DNA from: Euborellia annulipes
Lineage: Eukaryota > Arthropoda > Insecta > Dermaptera > Anisolabididae
Assembly: GCA_023213315.1 (NCBI GenBank)
Contig: JAKCPI010011685.1
Location: 1 to 64,000 of the forward strand
Direction: 5' to 3'
DNA: 64,000 bases
Shown: piece after piece, positions 41,701 through 55,093 of the stretch
How positions within the stretch are numbered: the first letter of the stretch is position 1
Layout of the letters: each line of letters starts with the position of its first letter
Translations under genes and position numbers: made by a program
Notes under the pieces: model-generated
Told to the model about the DNA's origin: nothing
What the model saw: only the letters and a program-made list of their open reading frames with translations
Databases searched by the model: none

Positions 41701-43047
41701 CAAAACTGTCGAGTCGATCTCTTGTCATCGAAGTCACTCCTATTCTCTTGATGTAACTAACAAGATATGTTTTAGGTGCACTCTTAGAAATAGTAGGCCT
41801 ACAGTGTGGGACAATATTAAGTCCCACCCATGCGTTTTCTACTTGTGATTATTTCATTGTTTTTAAAAAAAAATATTATATATTTTTAATAGAAACATTC
41901 ATGGTTCAAACCTAGAAAATTTTCAATAAAGATTTTCATTTTCTTTTATAAAAACAATGAAATAATCACAAGTAGAAAATGCATGGGTGGGACTTAATAT
42001 TGTCCTTCACTATACAAGAGGGTCATTAAGGATTGGCAACGAAGACAGGTCTTGAACCTTTTAATATTCATAAAAATAAGAGTAAAATGAGAGGAAATAA
42101 ATTTTTTTTTAAATAATGATATCGACTAGAATAAAAAGATTTTTAATCACCTGTAATAGACCGTATTTAATTTCCACTTCAAATAGTTTATAATCTCTTA
42201 ATTGAACTGGTACTGGCACAGGCATATTATCTCTTTGGCCTAAAATATTTGCTAAACTTGCAAATACAGGTTCCGTTGCAAATGCAAGACTTTCCCTGGA
42301 AGTATTACCTTCATTAGTAAAGTTATCCTTATCAAAATTGTGGATATGAATCTACCTTGATTCTTCAAGCGGGTGTTGGACTATTAATACTTGAGGATGC
42401 CTTAGCCGAGTTAACTGAGAAATTCCTCTTTTCAAAGATTCTAATACCAATTCTCGATCGGACCGATGCCATCGTTCTAATTGCCTTTTTTCAAAAACAA
42501 ATATTGCTGCTTCTTGTTTTGTTGACTTTTTAAAGCCTTTATAAATTTTCCATAATAGACCTAAAATATAAATTATGTCAATAAGAATTGAAAAATTTAA
42601 AAAAGCATTTTATTTCCTAATTAGTGGGAACACGGGTACAAAGGAGAAATGGGCAAACTTTTCTCTTATTTTTAATTCGTATTATTTATTATAGATTTGA
42701 ATATTAGATATTTAGTATTCTAACTTGAAAATTTCTGCCGAAATAGATGTACTATAGAATATTTTATTATAGGGGGTGAGGGTTGTTTGAAATTTAACCG
42801 TCAATCGAATTGGACGGGGGAAGAAGAAACAATTTCGTTTACTGGAATTAGTGATTTTAGTAAACTATAAATTGCTATGCGTTTAGTGAACAAAAAAAAT
42901 ATTATAAATAATGAATAAACCTGGCCCTCCGCTTGCAATGTGACAGATGGCTTCAAATTCTCTTGTCACTGGATTCCCTGGAAGGACACTCGATAATTGA
43001 GAAACCGTGCTGCTAACAGTGTTATAAAATTTATTAATGACATCCAT
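35784..43047 (-). CDS. SCYL2: SCYL2-like pseudokinase of clathrin-coated vesicles
   Basis: Eleven exons join in phase: 43047-42921, 42560-42356, 42295-42151, 40712-40563, 40207-39989, 39878-39762, 39695-39393, 38693-38511, 38443-38257, 38180-37739 and 36270-35784, giving 854 aa. The N-terminal half is a kinase fold (GNPVTREF..., IASGGPG glycine loop, KKSTKQEAAIFVF). The catalytic loop has HRN instead of HRD (LLHRNICPES) and FGFDF replaces DFG, so it is a pseudokinase, as the family is. HEAT-like helices follow (KGLPAILPNLPHR; LVCVGKLLEHLDKWLV). The C-terminus is Ser/Gln/Asn-rich and ends SSSEINDLLS, suited to clathrin/adaptor binding. SCYL2 acts in clathrin-dependent trafficking. Introns hold several ribozyme palindromes and MITEs. 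Confidence 0.95.
36331..37015. mobile_element. TIR element with repeated GTTAAC motifs, copy 1
   Basis: Ends GGGTCTATTTTCTAA and TTAGAAAATAGACCC are inverted. Inside, segments such as AACGTTAAC, ATGCTATTCTCTAA and AATTTTTAACACTATTGAC recur, and a block (about 36420-36510) is repeated at 36810-36905. A second copy lies at 52186-52687. No coding capacity is seen. It lies in the last SCYL2 intron. Confidence 0.75.
37040..37660. repeat. Nested hammerhead palindromes in SCYL2 intron 10
   Basis: Outer arms (about 37045-37225 and 37460-37650) are inverted; each holds a core. The minus copy (37108-37150) has CTAGGGA and GAAACGTC; the plus copy (37572-37615) has CTGAGGA, GTC/GAC stem II and GAAACGGC. 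Between them is a second palindrome (37268-37420; AATGAGAAATGCAGC and complement) related to the one at 41303 but without its core. Confidence 0.75.
38700..39390. other. SCYL2 intron 7 with unclassified repeat
   Basis: 38825-38910 (AATAATAGACAGG...GGAGAGCCTCTATCGAAT) matches the outer end of the 24779 palindrome, so it is a fragment of that family. The GC-richer 38930-39250 (with AGGCTAAG twice in tandem) is unclassified. Confidence 0.45.
40342..40494. repeat. Palindromic element with one ribozyme motif
   Basis: Ends CAATAGGATTCGGACCAG and CTGGTCCGAATCTTATTG are inverted and about 18 bp long. A single core lies inside on the minus strand. It is in SCYL2 intron 4. Confidence 0.75.
40409..40451 (-). 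ncRNA. Hammerhead-like ribozyme motif with looped stem III
   Basis: The minus strand (same as SCYL2) reads CCA - CTGAAGA - A - GTCC/GGAC - GAA - ACATTGT - C - TGG. Here stem III could close within one molecule (AC-ATT-GT), unlike the ACGT copies that need a dimer. Stem I is CCA/TGG. Confidence 0.6.
41022..41215. mobile_element. hAT-type MITE, full copy 2
   Basis: Ends CAGGGCCGGAACTAG and CTAGATCCGGCTTTG with exact 8-bp duplication ATTTCATG (41014-41021 and 41216-41223). The interior matches 24470-24668, including TTTAATTTGCCG and CTGCCGCCCGGGGCAC. It lies in SCYL2 intron 3. Confidence 0.9.
41367..41409 (-). ncRNA. Hammerhead-like ribozyme motif
   Basis: The minus strand reads CAACT - CTGAAGA - T - GGTTC/GAACC - GAAACGTC - AGCTG. 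Stem I has one mismatch. Confidence 0.65.
41583..41625 (+). ncRNA. Hammerhead-like ribozyme motif
   Basis: The plus strand reads CAGCT - CTGAAGA - T - GGTTC/GAACC - GAAACGTC - AACTG. Stem I has one mismatch. CAGCT here pairs perfectly with AGCTG of the minus-strand partner (41367-41409), so both probably derive from a CAGCT/AGCTG stem. Confidence 0.65.
41809..42005. repeat. Palindromic MITE (GGGACAATATTAAG)
   Basis: Ends GGGACAATATTAAGTCCC and its complement enclose near-perfect arms (TTTTCTACTTGTGATTATTT and complement). A half copy recurs at 44035-44110, suggesting a dispersed family. No ribozyme core. Confidence 0.75.
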
Positions 43048-45420
43048 AATGTTTTTTATTTAGAGATAATTATTTCATGCTCATTTGAATAGCTGACAAA
43101 ATTTTTTCAAGAAACTGTCAAAAAAATTCGAGATGTGATTTCTGCTACAAGATATGGCAACCTGCTAAATGCATGAATCACCCTCCAAAGCAGAGAGGTT
43201 GATTACAAAGAAATCAAAATAAGTTCTTTAAAAAAAAATTCAAATAGTACTACTAATTGTTTGAAAAAACACAAGTTATTGACCACAGAATAAAAAGAGA
43301 TTTTTGGCACTAATCGTTTTTACAATATTCGGTTAATCTTTATTGTTAAAAAAAAAAAAGATTATTACCTTAACCTGGCCTCGAAGCCACGCCAGCGCCC
43401 CCTGGGTGGCTTGGAGTCCTATAGTAAAGATTAGCCCAATATTCTTATAAAAAAGCAAAATAATAATCTAATTAAATAAAAAATAATTTTTTTTTTCAAT
43501 TTGGAGAATATATCCGTCAAGTTACATCAATTTTTACTTTCTCTTACTTCACATTTTGAGGTTCACTGAGTCCAAAAAAAGTAAAAAGTGGTTTTCGAGA
43601 CATGGTCTGTCTGTGGGTGTGTGTTCAATTTTAAGCATGAAGGAATTGAGCTAGGAGGTTGAAATTTTAAATTTGTAAGACACACACCTAGGGCGTAAAA
43701 ATAAGCTTTTAATCAAAATCAACCAGAGTATTAGCACTTTACTGATGTACTTTTTCAGTTTTTTTTCGATTTTCTCAAAATTCGCTCCAACGATTTTTTT
43801 TTAAGCACAGAACACAACTTTCGATTACCGAAGGTAAGGGGAGAAAGAGAAAGCTGTGCGACAGTCACACCAGATTTTTTTCAAAATAATTGTAAAGAAA
43901 GTCTATATATATAATTATAATGGAATTAAGTATAATTAAATTGGAAATCGTTTTTCTGAAGTTTAAAGCTAGCGACAAGTTAGCGCAGTATTCAACATTC
44001 TTAATTTAAAAATTCCCAATTAGGAAAGTTGTGTTCTACTTGTGATTATTTCATTGTTTTTATAAAAGAAAAATGAAAACCTTTATTGGAAATTTTCTAG
44101 GTTTGAAAGTTTCCTTTAAAAATATATAATATAGACAGTGGCGTAACGTACACCCTCGCAAACCCCGCGATGCGGGGGGCCCCGGACCTTGGGGGGGGGG
44201 GGGGCACGGGCAGGGGCGGATTAAAGGGGGGGGCGAGGGGGGCGATCGCCCCCCCCCCGAGAAGAAATTCACAATGTTATAAAAACTAGTAATCTAAAGA
44301 AATTATGATTGCCGGGCTTTAATTTCAATTGAATTTGTTACCAATCAATTTAAATAAATAGGAAAGGGGTCTAAATGGCCATAGATGCCCACAAAGTCCT
44401 TAAATAAAAAAAATAAAAAAAAAAAACCGCCCCCCGACAAAATTGCATTAATCCGCCACTGGGCACGGGCCGGGCCGCGCTAAAAAAAATGTATATCCTC
44501 AGGGCTCTGATAAAAACGGAAAAGTTTAGATAAAAAAAAATTAATGAAAATTTGTCTTTGTCAGGGCCCGGGCCATCGGAGTTCAGGGATATAGGGTATT
44601 TTAAAAATATTTTTTGTATGGTCTAATAATGGGGCCCGAAAAAAAGGTTGCGGGGGGCCCAGCTAAATATTTTTTTTTTTTTAAACATTCACACTTTTTT
44701 TCTCATTCACCCTCACATTCACACAGGCTCTTTTTTAGTAAATCTTTCTTTAATTGCCGCCCCCTGATATCTGCCGCCCGGGGCACACGCACCCACCGCC
44801 CCCCTCCCCCCTAGGCGTCAGACCGTGCGACGGGCCGGCCTGTTCTATCCTCCTCGATCGCAAAATCACTTGATAGGGTTGGAGGAAAAAAGTGAGGTTC
44901 GCTGACCCCGCATCGCGGGAATAAGGCAAGGACAGAAGAAGTAGTAAATTGATAAAAATAATATTTTTTATTTATATTATTTCCGTTTTTTTTTTTTTTT
45001 TTTTTTTAAATATTTTATGGAGGTTATAAAAAACCATTTTATTTTATTTTTATTTAGGTTATAAAAATTATATAAGTGAACTATATCGTTCCTTTTGATG
45101 AACGATTCCTCTGAATTAGAAAACAAAATTATTTTTGAATTAAATTTTAGAGAGAGAAAAATAAAATAAATAATAACTCACCTAAATTAAGCTAGAGGTA
45201 TGAAATTCTCAAAATAATAGGCAACGATGATATTCAAAGATATTTTTAGACAAGTTTATCGTTCCCAACAAGTTTGTTCCCTGATCGTTCCCGGACAAGG
45301 AATAAAAAGTTGGTTGCTGAATGTCAACTTCCGATCCATGTGCTCATTTTCAAGCATAAAATTTATATTTTATATATTTTATTCTATTATAAAATAAAAT
45401 AAAACAATTTTTTTTGTAAA
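43048..45420. other. Head-to-head spacer SCYL2/DIS3, repeat-filled
   Basis: This 2.4 kb separates two divergent genes. It holds an R1 copy (43535-43880), half of the 41809 MITE (44035-44110), G/C-run MITE pieces (44140-44230), a broken third hAT MITE (about 44735-44815; GCCGCCCGGGGCAC) and a LINE-like tail (44818-44945). The promoters must lie next to 43047 and 45421; no motif is clear. Confidence 0.55.
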
Positions 45421-48400
45421 ATGTTAACAAATAAGATTTTTTTAAGAAAAACAAAACGTGGCAATATTCTAAAGGTAGATATCACAATAATTCAAAATTT
45501 CGTTTTTTTTTGTTTTTTTTAAGTATTTTTTTAAATTTTTTGATCTATTTTATAATAAAAAGATTAATAATTTTAATTTCACTCGAATATTCAAGAAATG
45601 TATGCAATTCATTATTATCATTATCATAATATTCATAAAAAATTATCATAATCATATCATTAATTAAATTTAGTAAAATACAATCAGTAAACTTAGAATG
45701 ATTTTTTTGACAGATTGCTCGTGAACATTACCTTCGAGATGATTTATGGTGTGGCTCCAAATTATGTGAGAAATGTCTTCATGAAACTAAAGATTTGATT
45801 CTTGAATCTAATCCTAAATCTCAAACCACTTTATATGATTTTCCACATTATACCCTTTTTGACACATGCGCTATTTTAAATCAGGTAATTCTTTTTTTTA
45901 ATAAATAAAAAATGTGAACTAAAAGTGACAAAACAGCCAAAAAAGTCTCTCATATACAAAAGAACATCACACTCTGGCAAATTGTTACTTTGTTGTCCTT
46001 TCCAAGAGGAACGAGACAATAGAAGAGTATTTATCGTTAATAATGCCTTCTCTGAAAGAATTAAGTATAGTTCACGTCTTTTTTAAAAACCTTAATATTG
46101 ATTAGATTGATTAAAAACTATTGAAATAGAATTACTTTACTAAAGAAATAAGTAAAGAAGTAATTGGGCCGTGTGAATAAAAACTAACATTAGCTTTAAC
46201 TGACGGTTCCTTCATTTTAGTGAATAAAAAAAAACTTAAGCTTCTTATAAATAGTTAAAACTTTTACTTAAAGTTCATGCTAGTTTTCCTAGACATTGCA
46301 TAAAAGCATGTGAATAAAAATCAGAATTCACTTAATTTTAGTAGCACAAGCTAGTAATTTTTCAAGTGTTATTCGTCGCTTGCTTGAGTTTCTTATTCCT
46401 GAGCAATGGCTGCATTTCTAAATGTACAGTACGTGTTCGTAAATTTTACTTAAAAAAAGACAAATTTGTCGTATTCAAGAATATAATAAATTATAAAGAT
46501 TTACAAAACATTGGACATGTCATACGCCAAGAGAGTAGTGATGTGGCGAAGACGGCGTACGATATGGGGCTCCTCGGACGCCAACGTAGAGGAGCACCTA
46601 GCTTCACCGGATCAAGAGAGATATGACCGAGCTTGGCCTGTCGGAGACAACAGCAATGGATAGGGTAGAATAGAGGGTTAAGGTTAGGACCGCCGACCCC
46701 GCACCCCGGAAATAATAAAGGCGAAGAAAGGAACAAGAAGAAGATATACAAAACATATTGTGGAATGGTTAGCTGAACATTTTCTGGGCAACTCGAATGA
46801 AAAAAGAGATGGTGCTTTAAGTTCTAAACTTATCCTGGCTGCCATCCTACTCATATCTGTCAATTGTACAGCCTTCACCTCACTATTACAAATATTTCTA
46901 CGTTTTGTAAGTGACCCTGGATTCCAAAGGAAAGGACTTTCAAAAGATAAATGAGTTCATAGAACAATTGTGTGCAAAAACCATTAATTTTATGCTTAGA
47001 ACAATCATGGAGAAATCACATATTTGGATTAAATTTCCCAAGAAAACAGAGGAAATAGATAGAGCACAATTAGATTGGTCACAAAAGTACAACTTCTCTA
47101 TCGTAATCGTTGCAATTGATTGCACCCACGTTAGAATTCATAAACCAAACCAACATGATGATGAGTACTGTAATCGTAAAGGTTTTTGTAGCATTAATGT
47201 TCAGGCAACATTTAATGCAAAAAAAGAATTTACAAGTATTGATGCTTAGTGGTCAGGTCCTGTCTGTGAATGATAATCGAATACTAAAAAGATCTGATGT
47301 ATATAGAGTTATGAATGACAGGAATAACATAACACTTTGGTTACTTACATCCTATATAAAAATCCTAGAAACTCCGTGCAGCTAAATCTTAAATTTTCCA
47401 GCAGTTACTATATAGCATAAACAAAAGATTATTCACTCATTTTATAGCGAATGCTCGAACTAGATACTTTGACTAGTTAGCTAAAGCTACTGCTAGAACT
47501 AAATACTAGAAGCATTTACTTCATTTTTATTCACACGGCTCATTGATCTGAAATGAAACTTTTCACCTATACCTCCAGAGGCCGACTGAGTATTTGTGTG
47601 CCTCAGTACTCGGCCAACTAAATAAATAACGAAGGGTTGGAATTTAAGGGCTGAAGATTTAGAATCCTTTTCAAGAAAACATTCCTCAATAGAAAATGGT
47701 CATGGTAGCTTTCCTCAAATGGTTTTTGTGTGCTGATATCTTATTGAAGTCCTAACATTAATATTATATACTGTAAATTCTTTTTCTTCCTTCTTCTCAA
47801 TCCTGCTGCGCGGGGTCGGCGGAGGGGGAAAGGAATAGAACAGGCCGGCCCGTCGCACGGACTGATGCTTGTTGAAAATATAGAAGGAAGGAGACTGACA
47901 TGCAAAGAAAAGAAGTAATGCCAGTCCCAGCTAGGACAGCTCGTGGTCGCCATCCACATACCCACAAGACGTGGGCCCCTGTGCAAATTAATATGATATA
48001 TATTATAATTTCTGATTTAACCAATATATATATATATATATATATATACACAACCCATTAGGAAAGTTTTTGTTTCAGTTCCTGTTTTTTTATATATTTT
48101 TAATTTTTTGGAAAAAAATTTATTTAAATCTTTTTTTTTTTTTTTTATTTTTCCAAAATAAAAAAATACTTATATTTTTTTTTAAGTACTTGTTTTAATT
48201 CATTATTTTTTAATTAATTTCTTTTTCTTCTTTATTTTTAGATTGATGTTTTAACAGAGGAAGGCTTTTCTAATGTAATTATTTTACAAACAGTACTTGA
48301 TGAAATTAAACATAAGAGTTCTTCTGTTTACAAACGCCTTCAAGATATTATAGCAAATCCACAACGAAAATTTAGAATATTTGTTAATGAACATCATAAG

Positions 48401-51400
48401 TAAGAAATAAAATAATATTTTTAATTAAGTTAATCATTTCTCCAAATACCATTTAATTAAGGTAAAAAAATGGTGTGACTGACCGCACAGCACATAAATT
48501 TCTCTTTCGCTTAATATTCGAAAGATGTGTGATGTGTTCACACATATATATATATATATATATATAGTGTCCGATAGTATATTTTGTTAATTTATCAATA
48601 GCAATAATTTTTCCTGTCTTTATATGAAGTACAAGAGTAAAATGTGCTTTCAAAAGATTTTGGGGAGAATATCATAATATATATTTTAAATAACATCTAA
48701 AATATAATTAATTTATTAATTTTAACCAAAATTGTTAAAACCGGTTTTGAGGAAATAGAAAAAAAAGCATTATTTATAATTTAATAATTAATTTTTCTCT
48801 TTACCCTCAAAAACGGACACAACTTTGGCATATATTCAATATTATTTTTATTTTTAATAAAATATTTAATATCCTTTAGAAATACATATATAGAACGTCA
48901 AAAAGGAGAAAGTGTAAATGATCGAAATGATCGGGCTATACGTTGTGCAGTTTCTTGGTATGAAAATCATCTCCAATCAAAGGTAATTAAAAAATAGTCT
49001 TTAATGGAACAATAAAAATGATAATCTTTACTTTAACTAGTTAATGTTATATTAACAGGTATATAGGTTCGGATCGATGAAATATTAAGATTTAAAAAAT
49101 TGGGCAGATTCGATTTATTATGGATTTGGGATTGGGTCCCGTTGATATACGAGGGTTGTTCCGAAGTAAATTTTGCAATTTTTTTCGCACGGAAACTTTA
49201 ATGTCCAAAAAAATACACCATGGCATCCTGAGATATACACCTTGGACTTTGTTTAGTCACCACCGACATTGAGACATTAGTCTTGCGTGCAATCAGTTTG
49301 AAAAAAACCACTCTGGTAAAACGTGTGCCCTGTATCAATCAATAAACCCCTACTAAATTCATGTTTTTCGAAACCATACCTTTTGAGTGAAGGTGTTGTG
49401 CTCTTGGACGACAACGCCATAGCAAAGTTCGCGCAAGATCATATTCGTGGATTAAGATAAGAGAGAGTGGCTCACCCGGCCTACAGCCCCGATCTTGCCT
49501 ATCGGACTATCACCTGTTCTCTGCATTGAAAAGAAAACACTCTCTCGGGACGTCACTTCCAAAACAATGCTGAGGTGGAGCAGACTGTGCGACGATTCCT
49601 TACAACACAGGGCATGCGTTTTACCAGAGTGGTTTCTTCTAACTGATTGCACGCAAAGACAAATGTCTCAATGCCGGTGTCGGCTATGTCGAAAAATAGT
49701 CCAAAGTGTATACCGCATGATGCCATGATGTTTGAGCAATAAAGTTTCCATATGAAGAAAATTGACGAAACTTACTTTCGGAACAACCCTCATATTATTG
49801 GTGTCTCCTACCAGTTAATGTCGACGTTACTTAGTTAAAATAAAGAATTCTATTTTCCTTTGGGCATTACCTGTAACATAACTAAATAATAAATCTTAAT
49901 AAATTTAAGAAATGTGGAATACGAGTTGTCCTCGTCACGGATGATGCCGAAAACAGAAGAAAAGCTTTGGAATCTAAACTGGTTGCCTGCACAGTTTCTG
50001 AATATGTCAAAGGCATGGAACAGCTTTGGCCAACACTTGCAGATCGTCTTGCAGATTCCAAACAATATGACGAAAATATACAATTGGGAAAAAATGAGCC
50101 TCTTTATCCTGCACATCTTACTATGACACAAATACAACAAGGAATCAAATCTGGAGAATTATTACACGTAAATTGTGAATAATAGATAGAGTGAGATCTT
50201 TTCTTTTATAAATATGAAATACATTTTTTAGGGAAAATTTCAAGCATCAAGAGAAAATTATCTTGAGGGTGAAGTTCTTGTTGAAAATGCAAACGAAGAA
50301 GATGAGAATAAAAAGACAATGTCAGTACTAGTCCAGGGACGAACAGGGCTTAATCGAGCTGTTGATGGAGATGCAGTTGCTGTTAAATTATTGCCCGAAT
50401 CTGAATGGTCTGCTCCAAGTGAACTTGTACTCCAAGATGAAGAAGAAGATCCTGGTAAGAAATTATTACGTCTTTATTGAAAAAAAAAAAAAAAAATAGT
50501 AAAGTCTTCTCTCAAACCAAATCTTAATAGTAGTATCAAAGACGTTTCAAGTAAAATAACTAGGTGTATGTAAAATTTCGGTTGATATATTCCAATGAAA
50601 TAAGATCTTTTCAAAATAAAGGAAAATATGAAAATACTTTCTCAAATTATTAAAATTTATTTATAGGTGATGATGATATCATTGAAGAAGATGTAATTAA
50701 ACGAAACAAAATAGATGAAAATTCAGAACGACGACCTACTGGCTGTATTGTGGGCATTATACGACGCAACTGGCGTCATTATTGCGGCATTCTTCAGCCT
50801 AGTCCTATTCCAGGGGTAAATTAATTTCCCTTACATATTTTAATATTAATATAATTATTTACAATATTTTAAAATCTCATATTTATCTAGACATTACGTC
50901 ATATTTTTGTTCCTGCTGAAAGAAAAGTTCCTAAAGTAAGAATAGAAACTCGTCAAGCTCCTCTTTTACAAAGCCAACGCATTATCGTCTCTGTTGATGG
51001 ATGGCCTCGATGGTCAAGATATCCACAAGTAAGGATAAATTTTATTAATAAATAAGAAATTATATATTGTATAACAATAAGGGTTTATGGAGAAAATGTT
51101 CTTAAAACAATTATTAATCAATTCTGTCCTTGAGAGCACCTCTTAAAAAATTGAGATTTTTTACTTTATTTTATTAAGCAACCTAATAATCTCAACCAAG
51201 ATTGCATTTTACAAGTTTTTTAGATACTAAATATAATCGAGAAATGAAAATTCATGAACTCGGCACAGGGCTTGCCGAATTCACGAAAACGGCAAAATTT
51301 AGCCGATTTCATGAAATATGCAATATCGTCAATTCAGCGTAACATATATATATATATATATATGAACTTAACAGATAATTATCACTTATAAACTAAAACG

Positions 51401-54400
51401 AAGAAAAACTCATTATATTTAGGAATTTATTTTATCTGAATCTCTGAAAAATGAAAAAAAATTGAGCGCCGATCTAGAGGATTGAGTTTGAATCCCGGAG
51501 ATGGCTAATAAAACGCTTTTTTTTGTATTAGTTTATAAATGATTGTGATATGTTTCTTATATTTCATTATCTATTTTTAAATTTATGTAAACTAAACGAT
51601 TTTAATTATATTTATTTAATATATAATAGAAAATTATAAACAAATATGCAATGGAAAAAGAAAAACAACATATATTAAATTAAATAAATATTTAAGAATT
51701 TTAATCTTATTATTAAAAAGATCTTTACTTCTAATATTAAAATAAATTTTAGGAATAAAAGGAATTTAATTTTTGAAGATGATTTTAGAATAACAAATAG
51801 ATATTAACGTCTTTTCTTTCAGGGACATTTTGTTCGTGCTCTAGGACCAGTTGGAGAAAAAGCAACAGAGAATGAAGTAATTCTACTTGAACATGATATC
51901 CCTCATAGTAAATTCAGCGAGGCTGTTCTTGCATGTTTACCAGAAATGCCTTGGTCCATCTCAGACGAGGTAATTAATTTAAGGATTATCTTCTTCATTC
52001 TCCTCATGATGTAAATCATCAAATTCTATATTATGGATTGTCACTTGATTATTATTTGTTGATGTATCATTCACCTAAAATCACATTTTTTAATATACGA
52101 ATAGGCTGTGATCCTGAGATCCCCGAAACCTCGAGCCTAATACCACTAACAAAAATATTTCTAATAATTTTATAAACACATTCACAGGTCTATTCTCTAA
52201 AACAGTTAAAATTTAACATCATAAATTGGGTATTAAAAAGTAAAATAATAACACTAACGTTAAAAATGCTAAAACCAAGTTTTAACAGCCACGTTAACAT
52301 TTTACTTTTTAGCACCAGGTGTTAACGAACCACATGTAGTTTTCCGCTTGTTGGTGTTTTTATAACATCAGCGTTAAAAAATGCTATTCTTTAAACAAAG
52401 TTTTAACAGCGACGTTAACATTGCTTTTACCTTAAAAGCTGTAAAAAATCATAACCTTCCTTTTTAGATTAAAGAAGCCATTTTTTTATTAATTATAAAT
52501 ATTAAAAAATTAAAGGCACTCCCTAGATATGACATTAATTTTTATTTTAACACTCTTGGGTAAATGCTAAAGATTTGGCTTTAAAGTTTTTGCTTACAGA
52601 ATAGCAATTTGAGGCAAGGAGGTATTAAAATGAATTAACGCTGGTTTCAGATGTTAAAGTTAACGTTTTTGCTTAGAGAATATACCTGTCTTAGTAATAT
52701 AATAATATGTAGACAATGATTCCAGGTTTTTATAAAAAAAAGGCTAGCTTTTAGTTTAATTATGATAAAGTATTTAATTTACAAGAGAATTAATTTAAAA
52801 ATTAAATAACACTCACTTCATCTTCTTGCAAAATAGCATCAGCAGCTTCTTTTCCAAATAAAGTTTTTAAAACAGTCTTAATTTCTGTTTGGAAAGTGCT
52901 AGATGATGTCAAATATAAACTACTGGTTGCTTCACTTACGCTCTGGCTCGTGTTACTATTGGGACTTGATAATAAATCATTCTCAAAAATAGGCCGTATA
53001 TGACGAGTTCTTATTATCGGAGGAGGAGGAGGAGGAATTGGTGGCTTTGGTCTTATGATTCGAGGCTTCGGCGGCAATTGAGGTCCAATTTGTGTAATTG
53101 AACTGTGACTGCTGTTAGACACAGCCACAAACATACTGTTATTAGAAGGTCTTTGATTCGGATTCTATAAATAAATTATTTTTTTAATTTATTTGATAAT
53201 TTTGAAATAATAATCATGATAGTTTACCTGAATAGAATTTGTAGGTGTTATTTGTATCGTAGTTTTCTCTCGTCCTATCATCGGTCGTAATCGAATTCCT
53301 GAATTTATTGAAGAACTTCCACTTGCATTTACACTTATTCGTTTTCGCCGAATATTTGTTATAGCGTTAGAACGTTTGGTTCCCGTTTGTGATCCTATTG
53401 GAGAGGTTGATACTGTGTTTGCCATAGGTTGTTTTAATTTGGAAGGTTTTGTAATTTGGAAATTTTGAGAGCAATCATCATTTATTATTGATGCTGCACG
53501 TATTTGGAAAATTCGGCGTCTTACTAGTCGAGCCATCGTTTCGGCTGTCATTTCTTTAGTCTAAAAATTATATATATCTTTTTTTATTGTTTTAAAAAAT
53601 AAGAAAGAATGGCATAAAGCAGGGGTTCTTAAACTTGACTCGAGATCGGACTACATATCTATGTAGTTAAATATCTCTAGAGAACAATAAGTGATGGAGC
53701 AGGCAGCCAGGAAATAAGCCTCTACGAAATGAATCTCAAGAGTAGTGGAGACAGTTTCGGCTCCATCTCTAGAGAATTTACATTTGCATAAACGAGATTT
53801 TTTTTTAGAATAGTGAACCAAAAATTCCTCTTAGCTACATCGCCACAGATCAATGTAATCAAAAATTTAATGTTACTTTGAAAACTTATTGCTAGACGAA
53901 ATATATAAAAAAAATATATCGAGAATACACCGCCTTGATGGGCCTCATTTTATTTTGCTGAAATTGTACTGAAGATAATCAGGCGTGATACCGGTCGGAA
54001 TATCTTCAAAAATAAAATAAGTGGTGAATTTATTCTCTGGATATTCTTTAAAAAATTTAATTTATAAAATTCTTCCAAATAAAAGTTTTTCTACCTTAAT
54101 TTCGCTTAGAAAATTATTTAATTCTTCAATATTTTCACTTTTTCGTAATGTCTCCCATTTTTTAAATAGTTCAGGCTCATTAGTAGACACCATCTTTTCC
54201 ATGATGACCATTGCTAAAAAGATATTTTACATTATTATTGTAAAACTTTATTGAATTATTATTCTGCTACCTTCGCTACGTAATCGCTCTAAGTTATTTC
54301 GAACTAGACGCTTTTCCGTTCTAACGGCAGTTTTATTTTTATTTAATCTACTTATAGCTGATTTAGTAGCATCAATTTCTCTATATAATATTTGTAATTC

Positions 54401-55057
54401 TTCCAAATCACTTTTCAATCGTTCTTCCTGTTTTCTGAAATATTAAGAACATTTTTGCCTTGGCCCTTAAATCAGGTCATATTATAAGGATATGAGGGAT
54501 TACTACATCGTAAAGCTTAGAGAGTATTCTTGTATTCTTGAACTTTATATATATATATATATATTGTTTATTCAAATACAAAATATAAATTATATTAATT
54601 TTATAGATTGATTATGGTTCATCAGGCATAATGAATTGCCCCTATTTGTTATTGGTGAATGATTCAGAGTAGAAATTTTAGGTCACAAAAGAGAAAAGTC
54701 ATAAATAAAGATGCTAAGGGGTCATTCACATATTACGTAACGCATTAGGGGGGGGGGTCGGGACCAAACGTTACTAATTGTGACATGGAGGACCCGGGGG
54801 TTTCTCTAAGTGTGACATAACAATTCAAAGTTAAATTTATAAATTTTGAAAAAAATAAAGATCGAATGATTTTCACAACAGGGAAAAATGGAGTGTAAAA
54901 AAAAAAGTTAAAATAATATGATTTTTAGTAGAAGGGATATGTCGATTTTTTTTTTTTTTTCATTAATATGATTTTTGTATAAGAAATTTTATTCGGGGGG
55001 GGGGGGGGGGGTAGTTAGGAAAAAAAGTTACACATATATACGGTATATATAAAAAGT

Positions 55058-55093
<36 letters not shown>

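Larger units (their letters stand above)
46166..47541 (+). mobile_element. PIF/Harbinger transposon, decayed, with nested LINE tail
   Basis: Ends GGGCCGTGTGAATAAAAACT and the inverse of ATTTTTATTCACACGGCTC form the terminal repeats. ATT flanks both sides (46163-46165, 47542-47544) as a possible 3-bp duplication. Inside are a broken HARBI1-like transposase and, at about 46500-46740, the 3' end of a non-LTR ORF. It lies in DIS3 intron 2. Confidence 0.8.

Noticed and set aside
44060..44272. Proline-rich minus-strand frame
   Set aside because: Translation of C-runs in MITE sequence.
47741..48051. Minus-strand open frames rich in Ser/Pro/Arg
   Set aside because: They lie on a LINE-like tail and a (TA)n tract; no start or domain evidence.
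53980..54015. Possible hammerhead: CTGAAGATAATCAGG...GGTCGGAATATC
   Set aside because: GAAAC is replaced by GGAATATC and stem II does not pair convincingly.
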